From positions 186,001-250,000 of the forward strand of contig NZ_CANMTH010000006.1 of the NCBI RefSeq assembly GCF_947500765.1: a DNA stretch of 64,000 bases, written 5' to 3'. A model generated the notes under the pieces. The model worked only from the letters and a program-made list of their open reading frames with translations, was not told the origin of the DNA and made no database searches. Below are positions 17,921 through 28,205 of this stretch, piece by piece; position 1 is the first letter of the stretch, and each line of letters begins with the position of its first letter. A program made the translations under genes and the position numbers. This DNA is from an uncultured Formosa sp. Its GTDB lineage: Bacteria > Bacteroidota > Bacteroidia > Flavobacteriales > Flavobacteriaceae.

Positions 17921-19417
17921 ATGAAACACTATTTTTCTATTCTTTTTATCCTTTTTACAATATGTACGTTTTCACAATCTGTAAAAACACCTATAGATAC
18001 CATGGTGGTAACTACACACATAACCACTATTAAAAATAAAAGTATTTCATACACAGCAACAACAGGTATGCAACCGGTTTGGGATAAAAAAGGAGATCCT
18101 ATTGCGTCATTGTATTATACCTATTACGAACGTAACAATGTTAAAGACAAAGCCAACAGACCTTTATTAATTTCATTTAATGGTGGCCCAGGTTCGGCTT
18201 CTGTTTGGATGCATATTGCTTACACAGGTCCTAAGGTTTTAAATATTGATGACGAAGGTTATCCTGTACAACCGTATGGCGTAAAAGACAATCCGAATTC
18301 TATTTTAGATATTGCAGATATTGTTTATGTAAACCCAGTAAATACAGGATATTCTAGAATGATTCCCGATAAAGAAGGTAAACTACCTGAACGTGACATC
18401 TTTTTTGGAATAAACGCAGATATTAAATATTTAGCGGCATGGGTAAATACTTTTGTAACTAGAAAAAACCGATGGGAATCGCCTAAATATATTATTGGAG
18501 AAAGTTATGGAGGCACACGTGTTATGGGATTAGCCAAGGAATTACAATCTAAACAATGGATGTATTTAAATGGTGTAATTATGGTATCTCCAGCAGATTA
18601 CCAATTATATAGTACTAGTCAACCTATATATTCTGCTTTAAATTTACCTTATTTTGCTGCAACAGCATGGTATCACAAAGTTTTACCTCCAGAATTACAA
18701 CAAAAAGACTTATTAGACATATTACCCGAAGTTGAAAATTACGCTATAAATAACCTCATGCCTGCAATTGCTAAAGGTGGATTTATTTCTGAAACTGAAA
18801 AACAACAAGTCGCAAAAAAAGTAGCTTATTATTCGGGGTTAACAGAAAAAGAAATATTACAAAGTAACCTAGAAGTACCTAATAATTATTTTTGGAAATC
18901 CTTACTACGCGATGAAACAGGCCAAACTATTGGCCGTTTAGACTCTAGATATTTAGGAATAGACAAAACCGAAACAGGTATTTCTCCAGATTATAATGCT
19001 GAAATTAGTTCGTGGTCGCACTCCTTTACGCCTGCTATAAATTACTATATAAGAGAAGAACTAAATTTTAAAACCGATTTAAAATATAATATGTTTGGCG
19101 ATGTTCATCCTTGGGATCGTAGAAACAATAATGTTAGAGAAGGTTTAAGAGACGCTATGGCACAGAACCCGTATTTAAAAGTCCTTATCCAATCTGGATA
19201 TTACGATGGCGCAACAACATATTTTTCTGCAAAATATACCATGTGGCAGATTGATCCAAGCGGGAAAATGAAAGACCGTTTTACACATAAAGGGTATAGA
19301 AGCGGACATATGATGTATTTGAGAAAAGACGATTTAATTTCTGCGAATGATGATATTCGTGAGTTTATTAAAAACGCTTCTAGCAACGGTAAAGCAGCTA
19401 AATACACTACAGAGTAA
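17921..19417 (+). CDS. S10 family serine carboxypeptidase
   Basis: A 498-residue exported peptidase with a signal peptide (cleavage near TFSQ). The alpha/beta-hydrolase catalytic triad is visible: Ser195 in GESYGG, Asp429 in YYDGATTY and His463 in RSGHMMY. The substrate-binding oxyanion motif NGGPGSASVW is also intact. It removes C-terminal residues from peptides, probably in the periplasm for peptide scavenging. It is monocistronic with a strong terminator. Confidence 0.9.
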   Translation: MKHYFSILFILFTICTFSQSVKTPIDTMVVTTHITTIKNKSISYTATTGMQPVWDKKGDPIASLYYTYYERNNVKDKANRPLLISFNGGPGSASVWMHIAYTGPKVLNIDDEGYPVQPYGVKDNPNSILDIADIVYVNPVNTGYSRMIPDKEGKLPERDIFFGINADIKYLAAWVNTFVTRKNRWESPKYIIGESYGGTRVMGLAKELQSKQWMYLNGVIMVSPADYQLYSTSQPIYSALNLPYFAATAWYHKVLPPELQQKDLLDILPEVENYAINNLMPAIAKGGFISETEKQQVAKKVAYYSGLTEKEILQSNLEVPNNYFWKSLLRDETGQTIGRLDSRYLGIDKTETGISPDYNAEISSWSHSFTPAINYYIREELNFKTDLKYNMFGDVHPWDRRNNNVREGLRDAMAQNPYLKVLIQSGYYDGATTYFSAKYTMWQIDPSGKMKDRFTHKGYRSGHMMYLRKDDLISANDDIREFIKNASSNGKAAKYTTE

Positions 19418-19445
19418 TAGTTTTAAATTTAGAACTTAATACTAC

Positions 19446-19483
19446 AAAAAACGATTGGTTATACATGTAACCAATCGTTTTTT
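19446..19483 (+). terminator. Intrinsic terminator after the S10 peptidase
   Basis: A 15-bp stem (19446-19460/61 with the matching arm ending at about 19482) surrounds a short TACATG-type loop and ends in a T tract. Confidence 0.88.
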
Positions 19484-19636
19484 GTTTTATATAAACTTAT
19501 CTGATTAAGTTTGTTGTGTCATTTGTATTCACACATTTAAAAAAGGCTAAACACCTCACTCAATTAACTTCAGTATTACAATGTATAGAATTTATAAACT
19601 GATTTCTATCCTTTATTTAAAGAAGTCTTTTAAACA

Positions 19637-19666
19637 AAAAAATCCAGCTAAATAGCTGGATTTTTT
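19637..19666. terminator. Intrinsic terminator of rny (usable on both strands)
   Basis: TCCAGCTA (19643-19650) pairs with TAGCTGGA (19653-19660) around an AA loop, extended by A6/T6. On the minus strand it lies 20 nt after the rny stop. Confidence 0.85.
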
Positions 19667-19686
19667 ATATTTATAAGATATAAATA

Positions 19687-21261
19687 TTACTTCGCAATAT
19701 TTACGGCTCTTGTTTCTCTAATTACAGTCACTTTTACTTGACCTGGATATGTCATATCTGTTTGGATTTTTTGTGAAATATTGAATGATAAGTCAGATGC
19801 ATTTTGATCTGTTACTTTTTCACTTTCAACAATTACACGTAATTCTCTACCGGCTTGAATAGCATATGCTTTTTTAACACCTGTGAAACCGAAAGCTATA
19901 TCTTCAAGATCTTTTAAACGTTGAATATAACTATCTAAAACTTGACGTCTTGCTCCTGGTCTTGCTCCTGAAATAGCATCACACACCTGAATAATTGGTG
20001 CTAATAACGATTTCATTTCTATTTCGTCGTGGTGAGCTCCAATGGCATTGATTACATCGTCTTTCTCTCCGTATTTCTCAGCCCATTGCATACCTAAAAT
20101 AGCGTGAGGTGTTTCCATGTCTGCTTCTGCATCTGGCACTTTACCTATATCATGTAATAAACCAGCACGTTTAGCTAATTTTGGATTCAATCCTAATTCT
20201 GCTGCCATAATTCCACAAAGCTTAGCAACTTCACGCGAGTGTTGTAGTAAGTTTTGGCCGTAAGACGAACGGTATTTCATACGTCCTACCATTTTAATAA
20301 GTTCTGGATGTAAATTATGAATTCCAAGATCGATTACCGTACGTTTTCCAACTTCGATAATTTCTTGTTCAATTTGTTTTCGTGTTTTCTTAACAATTTC
20401 CTCAATACGTGCTGGGTGAATACGGCCATCGGTGACTAATTTGTGTAACGATAAACGTGCTACTTCACGTCTCACTGAATCAAAACAAGATAAGATAATT
20501 GCTTCTGGCGTATCATCTACAATAATTTCTACACCGGTTGCAGCTTCAATAGCACGAATATTTCGACCTTCACGACCAATAATACGTCCTTTAACATCAT
20601 CACTTTCAATATTAAATACAGAAACACAATTATCTACCGCTTCTTCTGTACCAATACGCTGAATGGTATTTATAATAATTTTTCTTGCTTCTTGCTGTGC
20701 TGTAAGTTTAGCTTCTTCTAAAGTTGTTTGAATATATGCTAAAGCATCATTCTTTGCTTCACCTTTTAAAGACTCTACTAATTGTGATTTTGCTTCTTCT
20801 GCAGATAAACTTGAAATAACTTCTAATTGATCGATTTGACTTTTATGAAGGCGCTCAATCTCTTCTTGTTTCTTATCTAAGAAATCTAATCTATAATTGT
20901 AATCTTTTAATTTCGCATCAAACTCTGCGTTTAATTTTTTGTTTTTAGAAAGTTCGTTAGACACTTGAGACTCTTTATCTCGTGTACGTTTTTCGGCATC
21001 TGCAATCTTCTTATCACGGCTTAAAATTACTTTTTCGTGTTCAGATTTTAGTTCAATAAACTTTTCTTTTGCTTGTAATATTTTATCTTTTTTAATGGCT
21101 TCACCATCTACGTTAGCATCTTTTATGAGTTTTACAGCTTCTGCTTTTGCATCAGAAACGATTTTTGATGCATTATTCTTTTCTAAAATTCTGGCTATTA
21201 CAAAGCCTATTATTACGCCTAGTAGCGCTCCTCCTGCAATTAATATAATTGAGTTCTCCAT
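19687..21261 (-). CDS. rny: Ribonuclease Y
   Basis: Membrane-anchored endoribonuclease that initiates mRNA decay. It has 524 residues: one N-terminal transmembrane helix (about residues 4-24, '[22 protein letters not shown]'-like), a long coiled coil (about 30-200), a KH domain with '[15 protein letters not shown]', an HD domain with '[12 protein letters not shown]', and the C-terminal domain ending '[16 protein letters not shown]'. It is the last gene of the zapB-like - zapA - 6S RNA - rny set on the minus strand and has its own terminator. Confidence 0.97.
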   Translation of the reverse strand: MENSIILIAGGALLGVIIGFVIARILEKNNASKIVSDAKAEAVKLIKDANVDGEAIKKDKILQAKEKFIELKSEHEKVILSRDKKIADAEKRTRDKESQVSNELSKNKKLNAEFDAKLKDYNYRLDFLDKKQEEIERLHKSQIDQLEVISSLSAEEAKSQLVESLKGEAKNDALAYIQTTLEEAKLTAQQEARKIIINTIQRIGTEEAVDNCVSVFNIESDDVKGRIIGREGRNIRAIEAATGVEIIVDDTPEAIILSCFDSVRREVARLSLHKLVTDGRIHPARIEEIVKKTRKQIEQEIIEVGKRTVIDLGIHNLHPELIKMVGRMKYRSSYGQNLLQHSREVAKLCGIMAAELGLNPKLAKRAGLLHDIGKVPDAEADMETPHAILGMQWAEKYGEKDDVINAIGAHHDEIEMKSLLAPIIQVCDAISGARPGARRQVLDSYIQRLKDLEDIAFGFTGVKKAYAIQAGRELRVIVESEKVTDQNASDLSFNISQKIQTDMTYPGQVKVTVIRETRAVNIAK

Positions 21262-21285
21262 GGTTCAGTTAGTAATTATTAATAT

Positions 21286-21480
21286 AAAAAAAAGCCTGTA
21301 CTGGTTTTATAGTTTTGTATAAACTCCTTAAAAAAAAGTTTAGGGCTAACAAGCTGATCAAGGATCTGCCCAAACACCGAAAATAAATTCAGTATTAGCA
21401 GCATGCTTTTACAACTTAAACTCACCCTCTTTAAAGAATTAACGTTGAGTTTATCAAAAAAAATAACCAATACAGGCAGT
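21286..21480 (-). ncRNA. ssrS: 6S RNA (transcription-regulating RNA)
   Basis: The zapA-rny gap of 242 nt encodes no protein but can form one long hairpin on the minus strand. The 5' arm GCCTGTATTGGT (complement of 21466-21477) pairs with the 3' arm ACCAGTACAGGC (complement of 21294-21305) with only one G-U pair, and a T tract follows at once (21293-21286). A closed terminal stem, an internal region of about 150 nt and a length near 190 nt match 6S RNA, which binds the RNA polymerase holoenzyme at a promoter-like central bubble. The gene often sits next to zapA in other bacteria, including E. coli. Family membership was not tested by a covariance search. Confidence 0.75.
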
Positions 21481-21503
21481 AACTTTGTTTATTTTAAAGA
21501 TCG

Positions 21504-21797
21504 TTAAGAATTCAATTGGTCTTCTAATAGGCGGTTTAAAGCGTTTAACTTCTCCTCTACATGTTCACTAATTGATTCTGTATCTATTTGTTTTTGTTCT
21601 ACTTGAGACGCAAACTGTAAAGCACACATGGCTAAAACATCTTGTTTATCTCTAACAGAATAACTTTGCTCAAATTGTGTTATCATAGCTTCAATTTCTT
21701 TCGCTGCCTTACGTAACCCCTCTTCTTGCTCTGGAGCAATTGTTAAAGGATATACTCTATTGGCGATAGAAAGTTTAATTTTCTGCATCTCTGACAT
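21504..21797 (-). CDS. zapA: Cell division protein ZapA
   Basis: A 97-residue FtsZ-ring stabiliser. The globular N-terminal part 'KIKLSIANRVYPLTIAPEQEEGLRKAA' is the ZapA signature, followed by a C-terminal coiled-coil helix. It acts in the cytoplasm at the division septum. It is encoded 19 nt after a coiled-coil gene that resembles ZapB and is followed by the 6S RNA. Confidence 0.92.
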   Translation of the reverse strand: MSEMQKIKLSIANRVYPLTIAPEQEEGLRKAAKEIEAMITQFEQSYSVRDKQDVLAMCALQFASQVEQKQIDTESISEHVEEKLNALNRLLEDQLNS

Positions 21798-21816
21798 AAA
21801 TCATTTTATGATTACA

Positions 21817-22107
21817 TTATTCTGAAAGTTGTGAAATACAATAATCTATCTCTCTAACTAATGAATTTATTTTAAGCTTTGTTTCCTTTTTGTTATCGTC
21901 ACTGCCAAGCATACTTTTTGCAATTTTGAGTGCTTCATATTTTTCTACCCAAGCTTCAATTTCTTGTTGATTATTTTGAAGGTTGTGCTGAGATTGTTCT
22001 AAATCCTCTTTTAATTTAGCATTTGCTTGCTGTAACGCATCAACTTTGCGCAGCATCTTGCTAATTTTATCTTCTAGAGCATCTACAATTTCTTCAATAT
22101 TACTCAT
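21817..22107 (-). CDS. Coiled-coil protein, ZapB-like
   Basis: A 96-residue protein that is almost wholly coiled coil (residues about 5-75, 'LEDKISKMLRKVDALQQAN' type heptads) with a short C-terminal helix 'INSLVREIDYCISQLSE'. Together with its position directly upstream of zapA this suggests the ZapB-like partner in FtsZ-ring assembly. Sequence identity alone is weak because coiled coils are low in information. Confidence 0.75.
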   Translation of the reverse strand: MSNIEEIVDALEDKISKMLRKVDALQQANAKLKEDLEQSQHNLQNNQQEIEAWVEKYEALKIAKSMLGSDDNKKETKLKINSLVREIDYCISQLSE

Positions 22108-22130
22108 TTACAATTACCATACTTATCTCA

Positions 22131-22161
22131 CAAAGTTAACATACCTAGTTAAAAATAACAA
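22131..22161 (-). promoter_or_regulatory. Promoter of the zapB-like/zapA/6S/rny set (TTG-N20-TAACTTTG)
   Basis: On the minus strand a TTG (22161-22159) is followed after 20 nt by TAACTTTG (22138-22131), a close match to the Bacteroidota promoter consensus and spacing, 23 nt before the first ATG. Confidence 0.65.
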
Positions 22162-22286
22162 TTGTTTTGGATATAAAATTTAAAATAGTTTCTTGTCTCT
22201 CATTTTCAATATGATGAGAGTCTAATGTAATATTATACTTTGCATATTGACTTCAAATAATTACATTAGTGGCTCAATTTTAATAT

Positions 22287-23975
22287 ATGAGAATTCCCTT
22301 CCTTTTATTCTTCTTAATGCCTTTTGTCTTGTTTTCACAAAACCCTTATCCTCAGGATTATTTTAATAATCCGTTGGAAATTCCTATTGTTTTAGCTGGA
22401 ACTTTTGCCGAATTAAGATCTAATCATTTTCATTCAGGAATGGATATAAAAACACAACAACGCCAAGGATTAAATGTATTGGCTGCTGCAGATGGTTTTG
22501 TAAGTCGTATTAAAATCTCACCTTTTGGTTACGGTAAAGCGCTATACATAACTCACCCTAACGGATATACAACCGTGTATGCACATTTATCTAAATTAGC
22601 ACCCAAAATTGAAGCCTATTTAAAAGAACAGCAATACGAGAAGCAATCTTATGCTATAGAATTGTTTCCTCCCATTAAGGCACTATTAGTAAAACAAGGA
22701 GACGTTGTTGCCTATAGCGGAAATACAGGTAGTTCGGGTGGACCACATTTACATTTTGAAATTCGAGATAAAAACGAGCACCCGTTAAACCCAATGTTAT
22801 TTGGTATAAACACAAAAGATACAAAGCCACCTTTAATTAATAGTTTATATGCTTATCCTATTAGTAAAGATGCTCAGATTAATAAATCGAATAGCAAACA
22901 AAAAATTAGACTTAGAAAACAAGCCAATGGTAATTTTATTGCTGAACCTATTCAAGCGGTTGGAAAAATTGGATTTGGAATTGAAACTGTAGATCAGCAA
23001 GATTTAGCATATAATAAAAATGGTGTGTATAACATACAAACCTCGTTTAATGGAAACCCTAATTTTGAAATAGATTTTACATCCTTCTCATTTTTAGAAA
23101 CCAATGATATTAACCGTTTAATTGATTACGATATTTATAAAAATGAAAAAGATCACATTCAGAAATTATTTATAGATACAAATAACGAATTAAGCTTATA
23201 TAAAAACACCATAGATCATGGGTATTTAACCATTGTAGACAGTACTTCGGGTGTATATAAAATTAAGGTAAGTGATTTTAAAGGAAATGAAAGTTTGGTT
23301 ACAGTAGCAATAGACGGAAAAAAAACTTCTGATGTTTTAACAAAATCGCCAGCCGTTACTCCTTATTATATATACGAAAATAAAGCGACAACATTGGCTG
23401 AAGAAAATGTAACGGTAAATATTTATAAAAACACCTTTTACGACGATTTCTTTGTAGACTTTAAAGTATCTAACGACACCTTACAATTACTACCTATTGG
23501 ACATGCTGCTAGAAGAAACTTTAGAGTTGCTTTCGATATTTCTAAATACAACGAAGCAGATAAAAATAAACTTTTTATTGCAGAATTAGTCGGCTATAAA
23601 AAATGGCCAAGTTATAACAATACCCTTAGAAAAGATAACACACTGTTTACTTACACAAAAGACTTAGGCTATTACACTTTAGTTTCAGATACAGTGGCTC
23701 CTACTATTAATCCTCTTAACTTTAAAAACAATCAATGGCTAAGTAGTTCAAAAACACTTCAGGTTAAAATTGAAGACGATATGTCTGGTATATCAGATTA
23801 TAGAGCAACCATAAATGGAGAATGGATTTTAATGGAATACGAATATAAAACCAATGTATTAACTTACAATTTTAGCGACCAGAAAAGTATTGAAGGACAA
23901 AACGATTTTAAATTAATTGTAACTGATAATGTAGGAAATAGTTCTACTTTTGAGGCTAGTTTTCATAGAAAATAA
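22287..23975 (+). CDS. M23 family metallopeptidase
   Basis: A 562-residue exported protein with a signal peptide (cleavage near LFSQ). The LytM/M23 zinc endopeptidase domain is near the N-terminus: the first zinc motif 'NHFHSGMDIKT' (HxxxD) at about residue 49 and 'HLHFEIRD' at about 157. It is followed by about 350 residues of beta-rich domains of unknown role. Peptidoglycan hydrolysis or a regulatory role in cell-wall remodelling is likely. It ends exactly where the next TonB receptor gene begins. Confidence 0.87.
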   Translation: MRIPFLLFFLMPFVLFSQNPYPQDYFNNPLEIPIVLAGTFAELRSNHFHSGMDIKTQQRQGLNVLAAADGFVSRIKISPFGYGKALYITHPNGYTTVYAHLSKLAPKIEAYLKEQQYEKQSYAIELFPPIKALLVKQGDVVAYSGNTGSSGGPHLHFEIRDKNEHPLNPMLFGINTKDTKPPLINSLYAYPISKDAQINKSNSKQKIRLRKQANGNFIAEPIQAVGKIGFGIETVDQQDLAYNKNGVYNIQTSFNGNPNFEIDFTSFSFLETNDINRLIDYDIYKNEKDHIQKLFIDTNNELSLYKNTIDHGYLTIVDSTSGVYKIKVSDFKGNESLVTVAIDGKKTSDVLTKSPAVTPYYIYENKATTLAEENVTVNIYKNTFYDDFFVDFKVSNDTLQLLPIGHAARRNFRVAFDISKYNEADKNKLFIAELVGYKKWPSYNNTLRKDNTLFTYTKDLGYYTLVSDTVAPTINPLNFKNNQWLSSSKTLQVKIEDDMSGISDYRATINGEWILMEYEYKTNVLTYNFSDQKSIEGQNDFKLIVTDNVGNSSTFEASFHRK

Positions 23976-26450
23976 ATGAATATATTTTTAAACCACAAAC
24001 GTTTCATATTAAACGTACTCTACTTTTTAATGCCTATTATGGCCGTAGCACAAAGCGGTACTTTACAAGGTGTTATTTTAGACGAACAAAATCATCCCAT
24101 TTCCAACGTAAATATAAAAGCAGGAACACAGGGTACACAATCAAACGAAAACGGGTTTTATTTTATAAAAATACCACATAACGAAAACGTAAAATTAGTT
24201 TTTACCCACTTGTCTTTTAAATCTATTACTGCTAGTTTTAATTTAAAAGATGGCGAGATTTTTGAATTCAATCCTGTAATGAATACCAAAGTAGAACAAA
24301 TTGCTACCGTAGTGTTATCTGGAACAAAACGTAAAGATGTACAAGGCATAGTCACTTTAAACCCTACAGTAATTCGTAAAATACCAGGAGCAAATCCAGG
24401 TATAGAAAATCTTTTAAAAACGCTTCCTGGAGTAAGCAGTAATAACGAGTTAAGTACACAATACTCTGTGCGTGGAGGAAATTACGACGAAAACCTTGTT
24501 TATGTAAATGGTATAGAAGTGTACCGACCGTTTTTAGTCCGTTCTGGTCAACAAGAAGGGTTAAGTTTTGTAAATACCGATATGGTACAAAATGTAGACT
24601 TTTCTGCTGGTGGGTTTCAAGCCAAATATGGCGATAAATTATCTTCGGTATTAGATATTACATATAGAAAACCAGTCAATTTTGGTGTGAATGCCGATTT
24701 AAGTTTACTTGGCGGAAGCGTATCTGTAGAAGGTATTAGTAAAGATTCTAAATTCACTGGTCTTGTTGGTTTACGTTACCGCGACAACAGTTTATTGGTA
24801 AATGCTAAAGAAACCGAAACTAATTACGATCCTAAATTTGCAGATATACAGACGTATTTTACGTATCAATTTACAGATAAATTCAGTTTAAATTTCTTAG
24901 GAAATGCATCTATAAATAAATACAATTACGAACCAGAAACACGTCAGACTAACTTCGGAACTTTAGATGATGCACAAGCCTTGTTGGTATATTACGAGGG
25001 CGAAGAAAAGGATGCATACCAAACACTTTTTGGTGCTTTAGAAGCGACTTACAACGTTAACGACGACTTAAGCCTGCATGTTGTTGGATCTACTTATCAT
25101 ACCACAGAAGAAGAACACTTCGATATTTTAGCCGAATACAGATTAGGTGAGGTAAATAGTAATATAGGTGATGAAGATTTAGGTGAAGTTGAATATAGCG
25201 AAGGTATTGGCGGACAACTTAACCATGGAAGAAACGATTTAGATGCTTTAATTACAAACATAGAACACAAAGGAACATATACTAAAAATGGTAACGATTT
25301 TAATTGGTCTATTAAATATACCAATGAAGATATTCGTGATAGATTGGTAGAATGGGAAGTTATCGATTCTGCAGGATTCTCTATTAATGCACCTGATTAT
25401 TATGTACCTAACGACCAACCATACAATGCTTACGAAGGCCCGTTAGTTGCCTATCAGAATGTAAGAGCTACTAATAGTACCAAAATAAATCGCTTACAAG
25501 CATATGCACAATGGAGTCGTCGTTTTGAAATGGGCGAACATGAAGTTTGGGTAAACGCAGGTATTCGTTCTCATTCTTGGACCGTAAGTGGCGACAATAT
25601 TGATAAAACATCGCAAACAGTATTTAGTCCTAGAGCTCAATTTGCTATAAAACCAAATTGGAAAACCGATATGTTATTTAGAGTCTCTGGAGGATTATAT
25701 TATCAGCCGCCATTTTACAGAGAATTAAGAGATGCAACAGGAACAGTAATTCCAGAAGTAAAAGCTCAAAAATCAATTCATTTTGTAGTGGGTAACGATT
25801 ATAGTTTCCAAATGTGGGAACGTCCTTTTAAATTAACTACCGAAGCTTACTATAAAGACATAACCAATGTAAACCCATATACCGTAGAAAATGTACGGAT
25901 TAGATATAGTGCAAGCAATAATGCCGTAGCATATGCTTACGGATTAGATTTGCGTTTAAACGGCGAGTTTGTTCCTGGAACAGAATCTTGGTTTAGTTTC
26001 GGATATTTAAAAACGGAAGAAAATATCGATAACCGTGGGTATATTGCAAGACCAACAGATCAGCGTTTAAAATTTGGTGCCTTATTTCAAGATTATGTAC
26101 CAAACATACCTGCTATGAAAATGTATTTAAATCTGGTATATAACACAGGATTACCGGGAGGCTCACCAAGTTATGCAGATCCTTACAACTACCAAACCAG
26201 ACTTCCCGATTATAAACGTGCAGATTTAGGATTGCAATATGTTATTGTAGAAGAGAATAAAGAATTCCAAAATGGTTGGAAAAAACCTTTTAAATATTTA
26301 TCTGTAGGATTCGAGATTTTTAATGTATTCGATGTACAAAATTCAATCACAAATACGTGGGTACGCGATGTATATAGTAAAAAACAATATGCAATCCCGA
26401 ATTATTTAACACCTAGAGTTTTTAACATTAGAACGACTATGAAATTTTAA
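23976..26450 (+). CDS. TonB-dependent receptor with carboxypeptidase-like domain
   Basis: An 824-residue outer-membrane receptor. A signal peptide (end near AVAQ) is followed by a carboxypeptidase-like domain (about residues 27-110, 'GTLQGVILDEQNHPISNVNIK'), a plug with 'NLLKTLPGVSSNNELSTQYSVRGGNYDENLVYVNGIEVYRPF', and a beta-barrel of about 600 residues. It starts directly at the stop of the M23 gene. Substrate unknown. No SusD-like partner is present, so it is not a polysaccharide locus. Confidence 0.88.
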   Translation: MNIFLNHKRFILNVLYFLMPIMAVAQSGTLQGVILDEQNHPISNVNIKAGTQGTQSNENGFYFIKIPHNENVKLVFTHLSFKSITASFNLKDGEIFEFNPVMNTKVEQIATVVLSGTKRKDVQGIVTLNPTVIRKIPGANPGIENLLKTLPGVSSNNELSTQYSVRGGNYDENLVYVNGIEVYRPFLVRSGQQEGLSFVNTDMVQNVDFSAGGFQAKYGDKLSSVLDITYRKPVNFGVNADLSLLGGSVSVEGISKDSKFTGLVGLRYRDNSLLVNAKETETNYDPKFADIQTYFTYQFTDKFSLNFLGNASINKYNYEPETRQTNFGTLDDAQALLVYYEGEEKDAYQTLFGALEATYNVNDDLSLHVVGSTYHTTEEEHFDILAEYRLGEVNSNIGDEDLGEVEYSEGIGGQLNHGRNDLDALITNIEHKGTYTKNGNDFNWSIKYTNEDIRDRLVEWEVIDSAGFSINAPDYYVPNDQPYNAYEGPLVAYQNVRATNSTKINRLQAYAQWSRRFEMGEHEVWVNAGIRSHSWTVSGDNIDKTSQTVFSPRAQFAIKPNWKTDMLFRVSGGLYYQPPFYRELRDATGTVIPEVKAQKSIHFVVGNDYSFQMWERPFKLTTEAYYKDITNVNPYTVENVRIRYSASNNAVAYAYGLDLRLNGEFVPGTESWFSFGYLKTEENIDNRGYIARPTDQRLKFGALFQDYVPNIPAMKMYLNLVYNTGLPGGSPSYADPYNYQTRLPDYKRADLGLQYVIVEENKEFQNGWKKPFKYLSVGFEIFNVFDVQNSITNTWVRDVYSKKQYAIPNYLTPRVFNIRTTMKF

Positions 26451-26924
26451 TTTACAAAAAACATAAATACTTGTAAAACAATAGTTTGCATATAATTTAA
26501 CCATATATAAAAATCAAATTATCTATTTTTATAATTTCAGGAGCTTTAAACGTTATAAGAGAATAACATAAAAACAGACTCATCCTCTTTTTGCTTTCTT
26601 TTTTATAGATTTTAATTTAGTGCTTTTTATTAAAATGCTAACTTAAGCAATCTATAATTAATAGAGACTTCTAGCCTACTCATAAAAATAATCTCAGATT
26701 TTATATTCGCTTTTCTTTACTAAATTTAGTGTTTAAACAAAAAAAGAGAACTTATAAATATTCTTAGCTACTTTATAGAAAAAGCAGATTGGTACATCTC
26801 ATAGATCTATAATTTTAAAACACCTTATAATTTTCATTTGTTTATATCTAAATATTATTTATTACAAAAAAAAGAGCTAGTCAAGAGCATTCAATAAACA
26901 TTTAACTAAATAACCATAAAAATC
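26451..26924. other. 474-nt non-coding gap
   Basis: Very AT-rich stretch between the TonB receptor and the next small protein gene. No open reading frame of note, no clear terminator hairpin and no repeat were found. It marks the passage from core genome to accessory genes. Confidence 0.5.
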
Positions 26925-27644
26925 ATGACTTATATTATTCCATTAATTATTATTCTAGCAATTGGCGGATATTTTCTTTACATGAAAAAATCAGGAAAAT
27001 TTGATGCCTTAGGAAATAATTATGTAGAAGCAGAAAAAGAAGCTACAGAAAAATTTGACGACTATTTTAAAGACTTCAAAAATGACCCGAATACCTTTAA
27101 GCCAATTGTAGATATTGTTGGAGGAGATTTTGAGGCAATAGCCTCATGTAAAAAACCTAAAAGTATTGTAGGTGCCGTTGCAGACACGGCCAAAACAATG
27201 CTTACAGGCGTTGTTATTGAAAACACAAATGAGCATTTATTAGTTCTTCAAAATGATAAAATTCATTATATAGAATACAATACAGGGAGTAAAACTTCTG
27301 CAAAACACTGGGAGTTTAGAAAACAAAACATTAATAATTTTGAGTTTAAAAAAGGACAGTTAACAGATAATTTAAACCAATCCATGTCTTTTAAATTAAA
27401 AAGCGGAGGTGAGAGTGGAGATACTCAAAAAAACAGTGACTTACATAAATTATCATTTGAAAGTAAAGATAAAACGTATGCGTTTTTTGTTTACGACGCA
27501 GTAGGTTTTGGAGCTGGTTTTGAAGTAGAAAATAAAATTGGAAATATGGCTATGAATCAAACTAAAGACGATGTTTTAAAAGGAACACTTTTACCTATCA
27601 AGCTAGGAAAATTATTCTTTGATAAAATAAAAAATTTCAAATAA
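26925..27644 (+). CDS. Membrane-anchored protein of unknown function
   Basis: A 239-residue protein with one N-terminal transmembrane helix (residues 2-19) and a soluble domain of about 200 residues. The soluble domain contains beta-hairpin segments such as 'HLLVLQNDKIHYIEYNTG', which resemble bacterial PH-like folds. The same plan, with recognisable similarity around 'KIHYIEYNTG', occurs in the frameshifted gene at 30141. I do not recognise the function. A hairpin 20 nt downstream may terminate it. Confidence 0.7.
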   Translation: MTYIIPLIIILAIGGYFLYMKKSGKFDALGNNYVEAEKEATEKFDDYFKDFKNDPNTFKPIVDIVGGDFEAIASCKKPKSIVGAVADTAKTMLTGVVIENTNEHLLVLQNDKIHYIEYNTGSKTSAKHWEFRKQNINNFEFKKGQLTDNLNQSMSFKLKSGGESGDTQKNSDLHKLSFESKDKTYAFFVYDAVGFGAGFEVENKIGNMAMNQTKDDVLKGTLLPIKLGKLFFDKIKNFK

Positions 27645-27664
27645 AACTAATAGTAACACTATAT

Positions 27665-27715
27665 AATATTCCAGATCATAATACATTAATACTTATTACG
27701 GTCTGGAATATTCTT
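27665..27715 (+). terminator. Long-stem hairpin after the 26925 gene
   Basis: AATATTCCAGA (27665-27675) pairs perfectly with 27702-27712 around a 26-nt loop that can itself pair partly, followed by a short T run. A probable terminator. Confidence 0.6.
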
Positions 27716-28205
27716 TTAAAGATCAAAACAAAGATTAGTTACTGCATACCTTCTACTCAAAACCTGAATCTACTTCCAAAAAAATTGGAATGAAAATGAA
27801 GCGTTTTATAAAATGAGAAACAACCAAAACAACCAACTTCTAATCTGTTTTATAAAATGAAACTTTTATAAAAGGCTTTTATTGACTCATCATCTCCACA
27901 TTCAGCTACTGCATTTATACCCCATAATATTATAAAAGTAAAATTTACTGAAGCAGTAACACATAATAGTAAAATCTAAAAAACAAGTACAGCTTAATAA
28001 CTTAAAATCAGGAAAATTATTAAAAACAAATATTTACTGGTTCCCAGCGCTTATAAATCAGATACTGTTTTCTATCACAAAAAACTTTAATATTACAGTA
28101 AATAATTAGGAACAATAAAGCTAGGTACAAGTTATAAAACACGTTAAGTAATAATAAGACGAATAATTAATTAATATCTGAAAATAAAAATTTTAAACAA
28201 ATAAA
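27716..28205. other. Non-coding gap with decayed sequence
   Basis: About 490 nt without a gene. The stretch TTTTATAAAATGA occurs twice at 27806-27865. At 28030-28063 a segment resembles 38917-38954 downstream (both contain TTCCC and TATAAATCAGA), which suggests relics of a formerly repeated sequence. Confidence 0.4.

Noticed and set aside
21279..21470. A 63-codon reading frame on the minus strand between zapA and rny
   Set aside because: It lies wholly inside the predicted 6S RNA and shows no protein family features; the RNA structure explains the region better.
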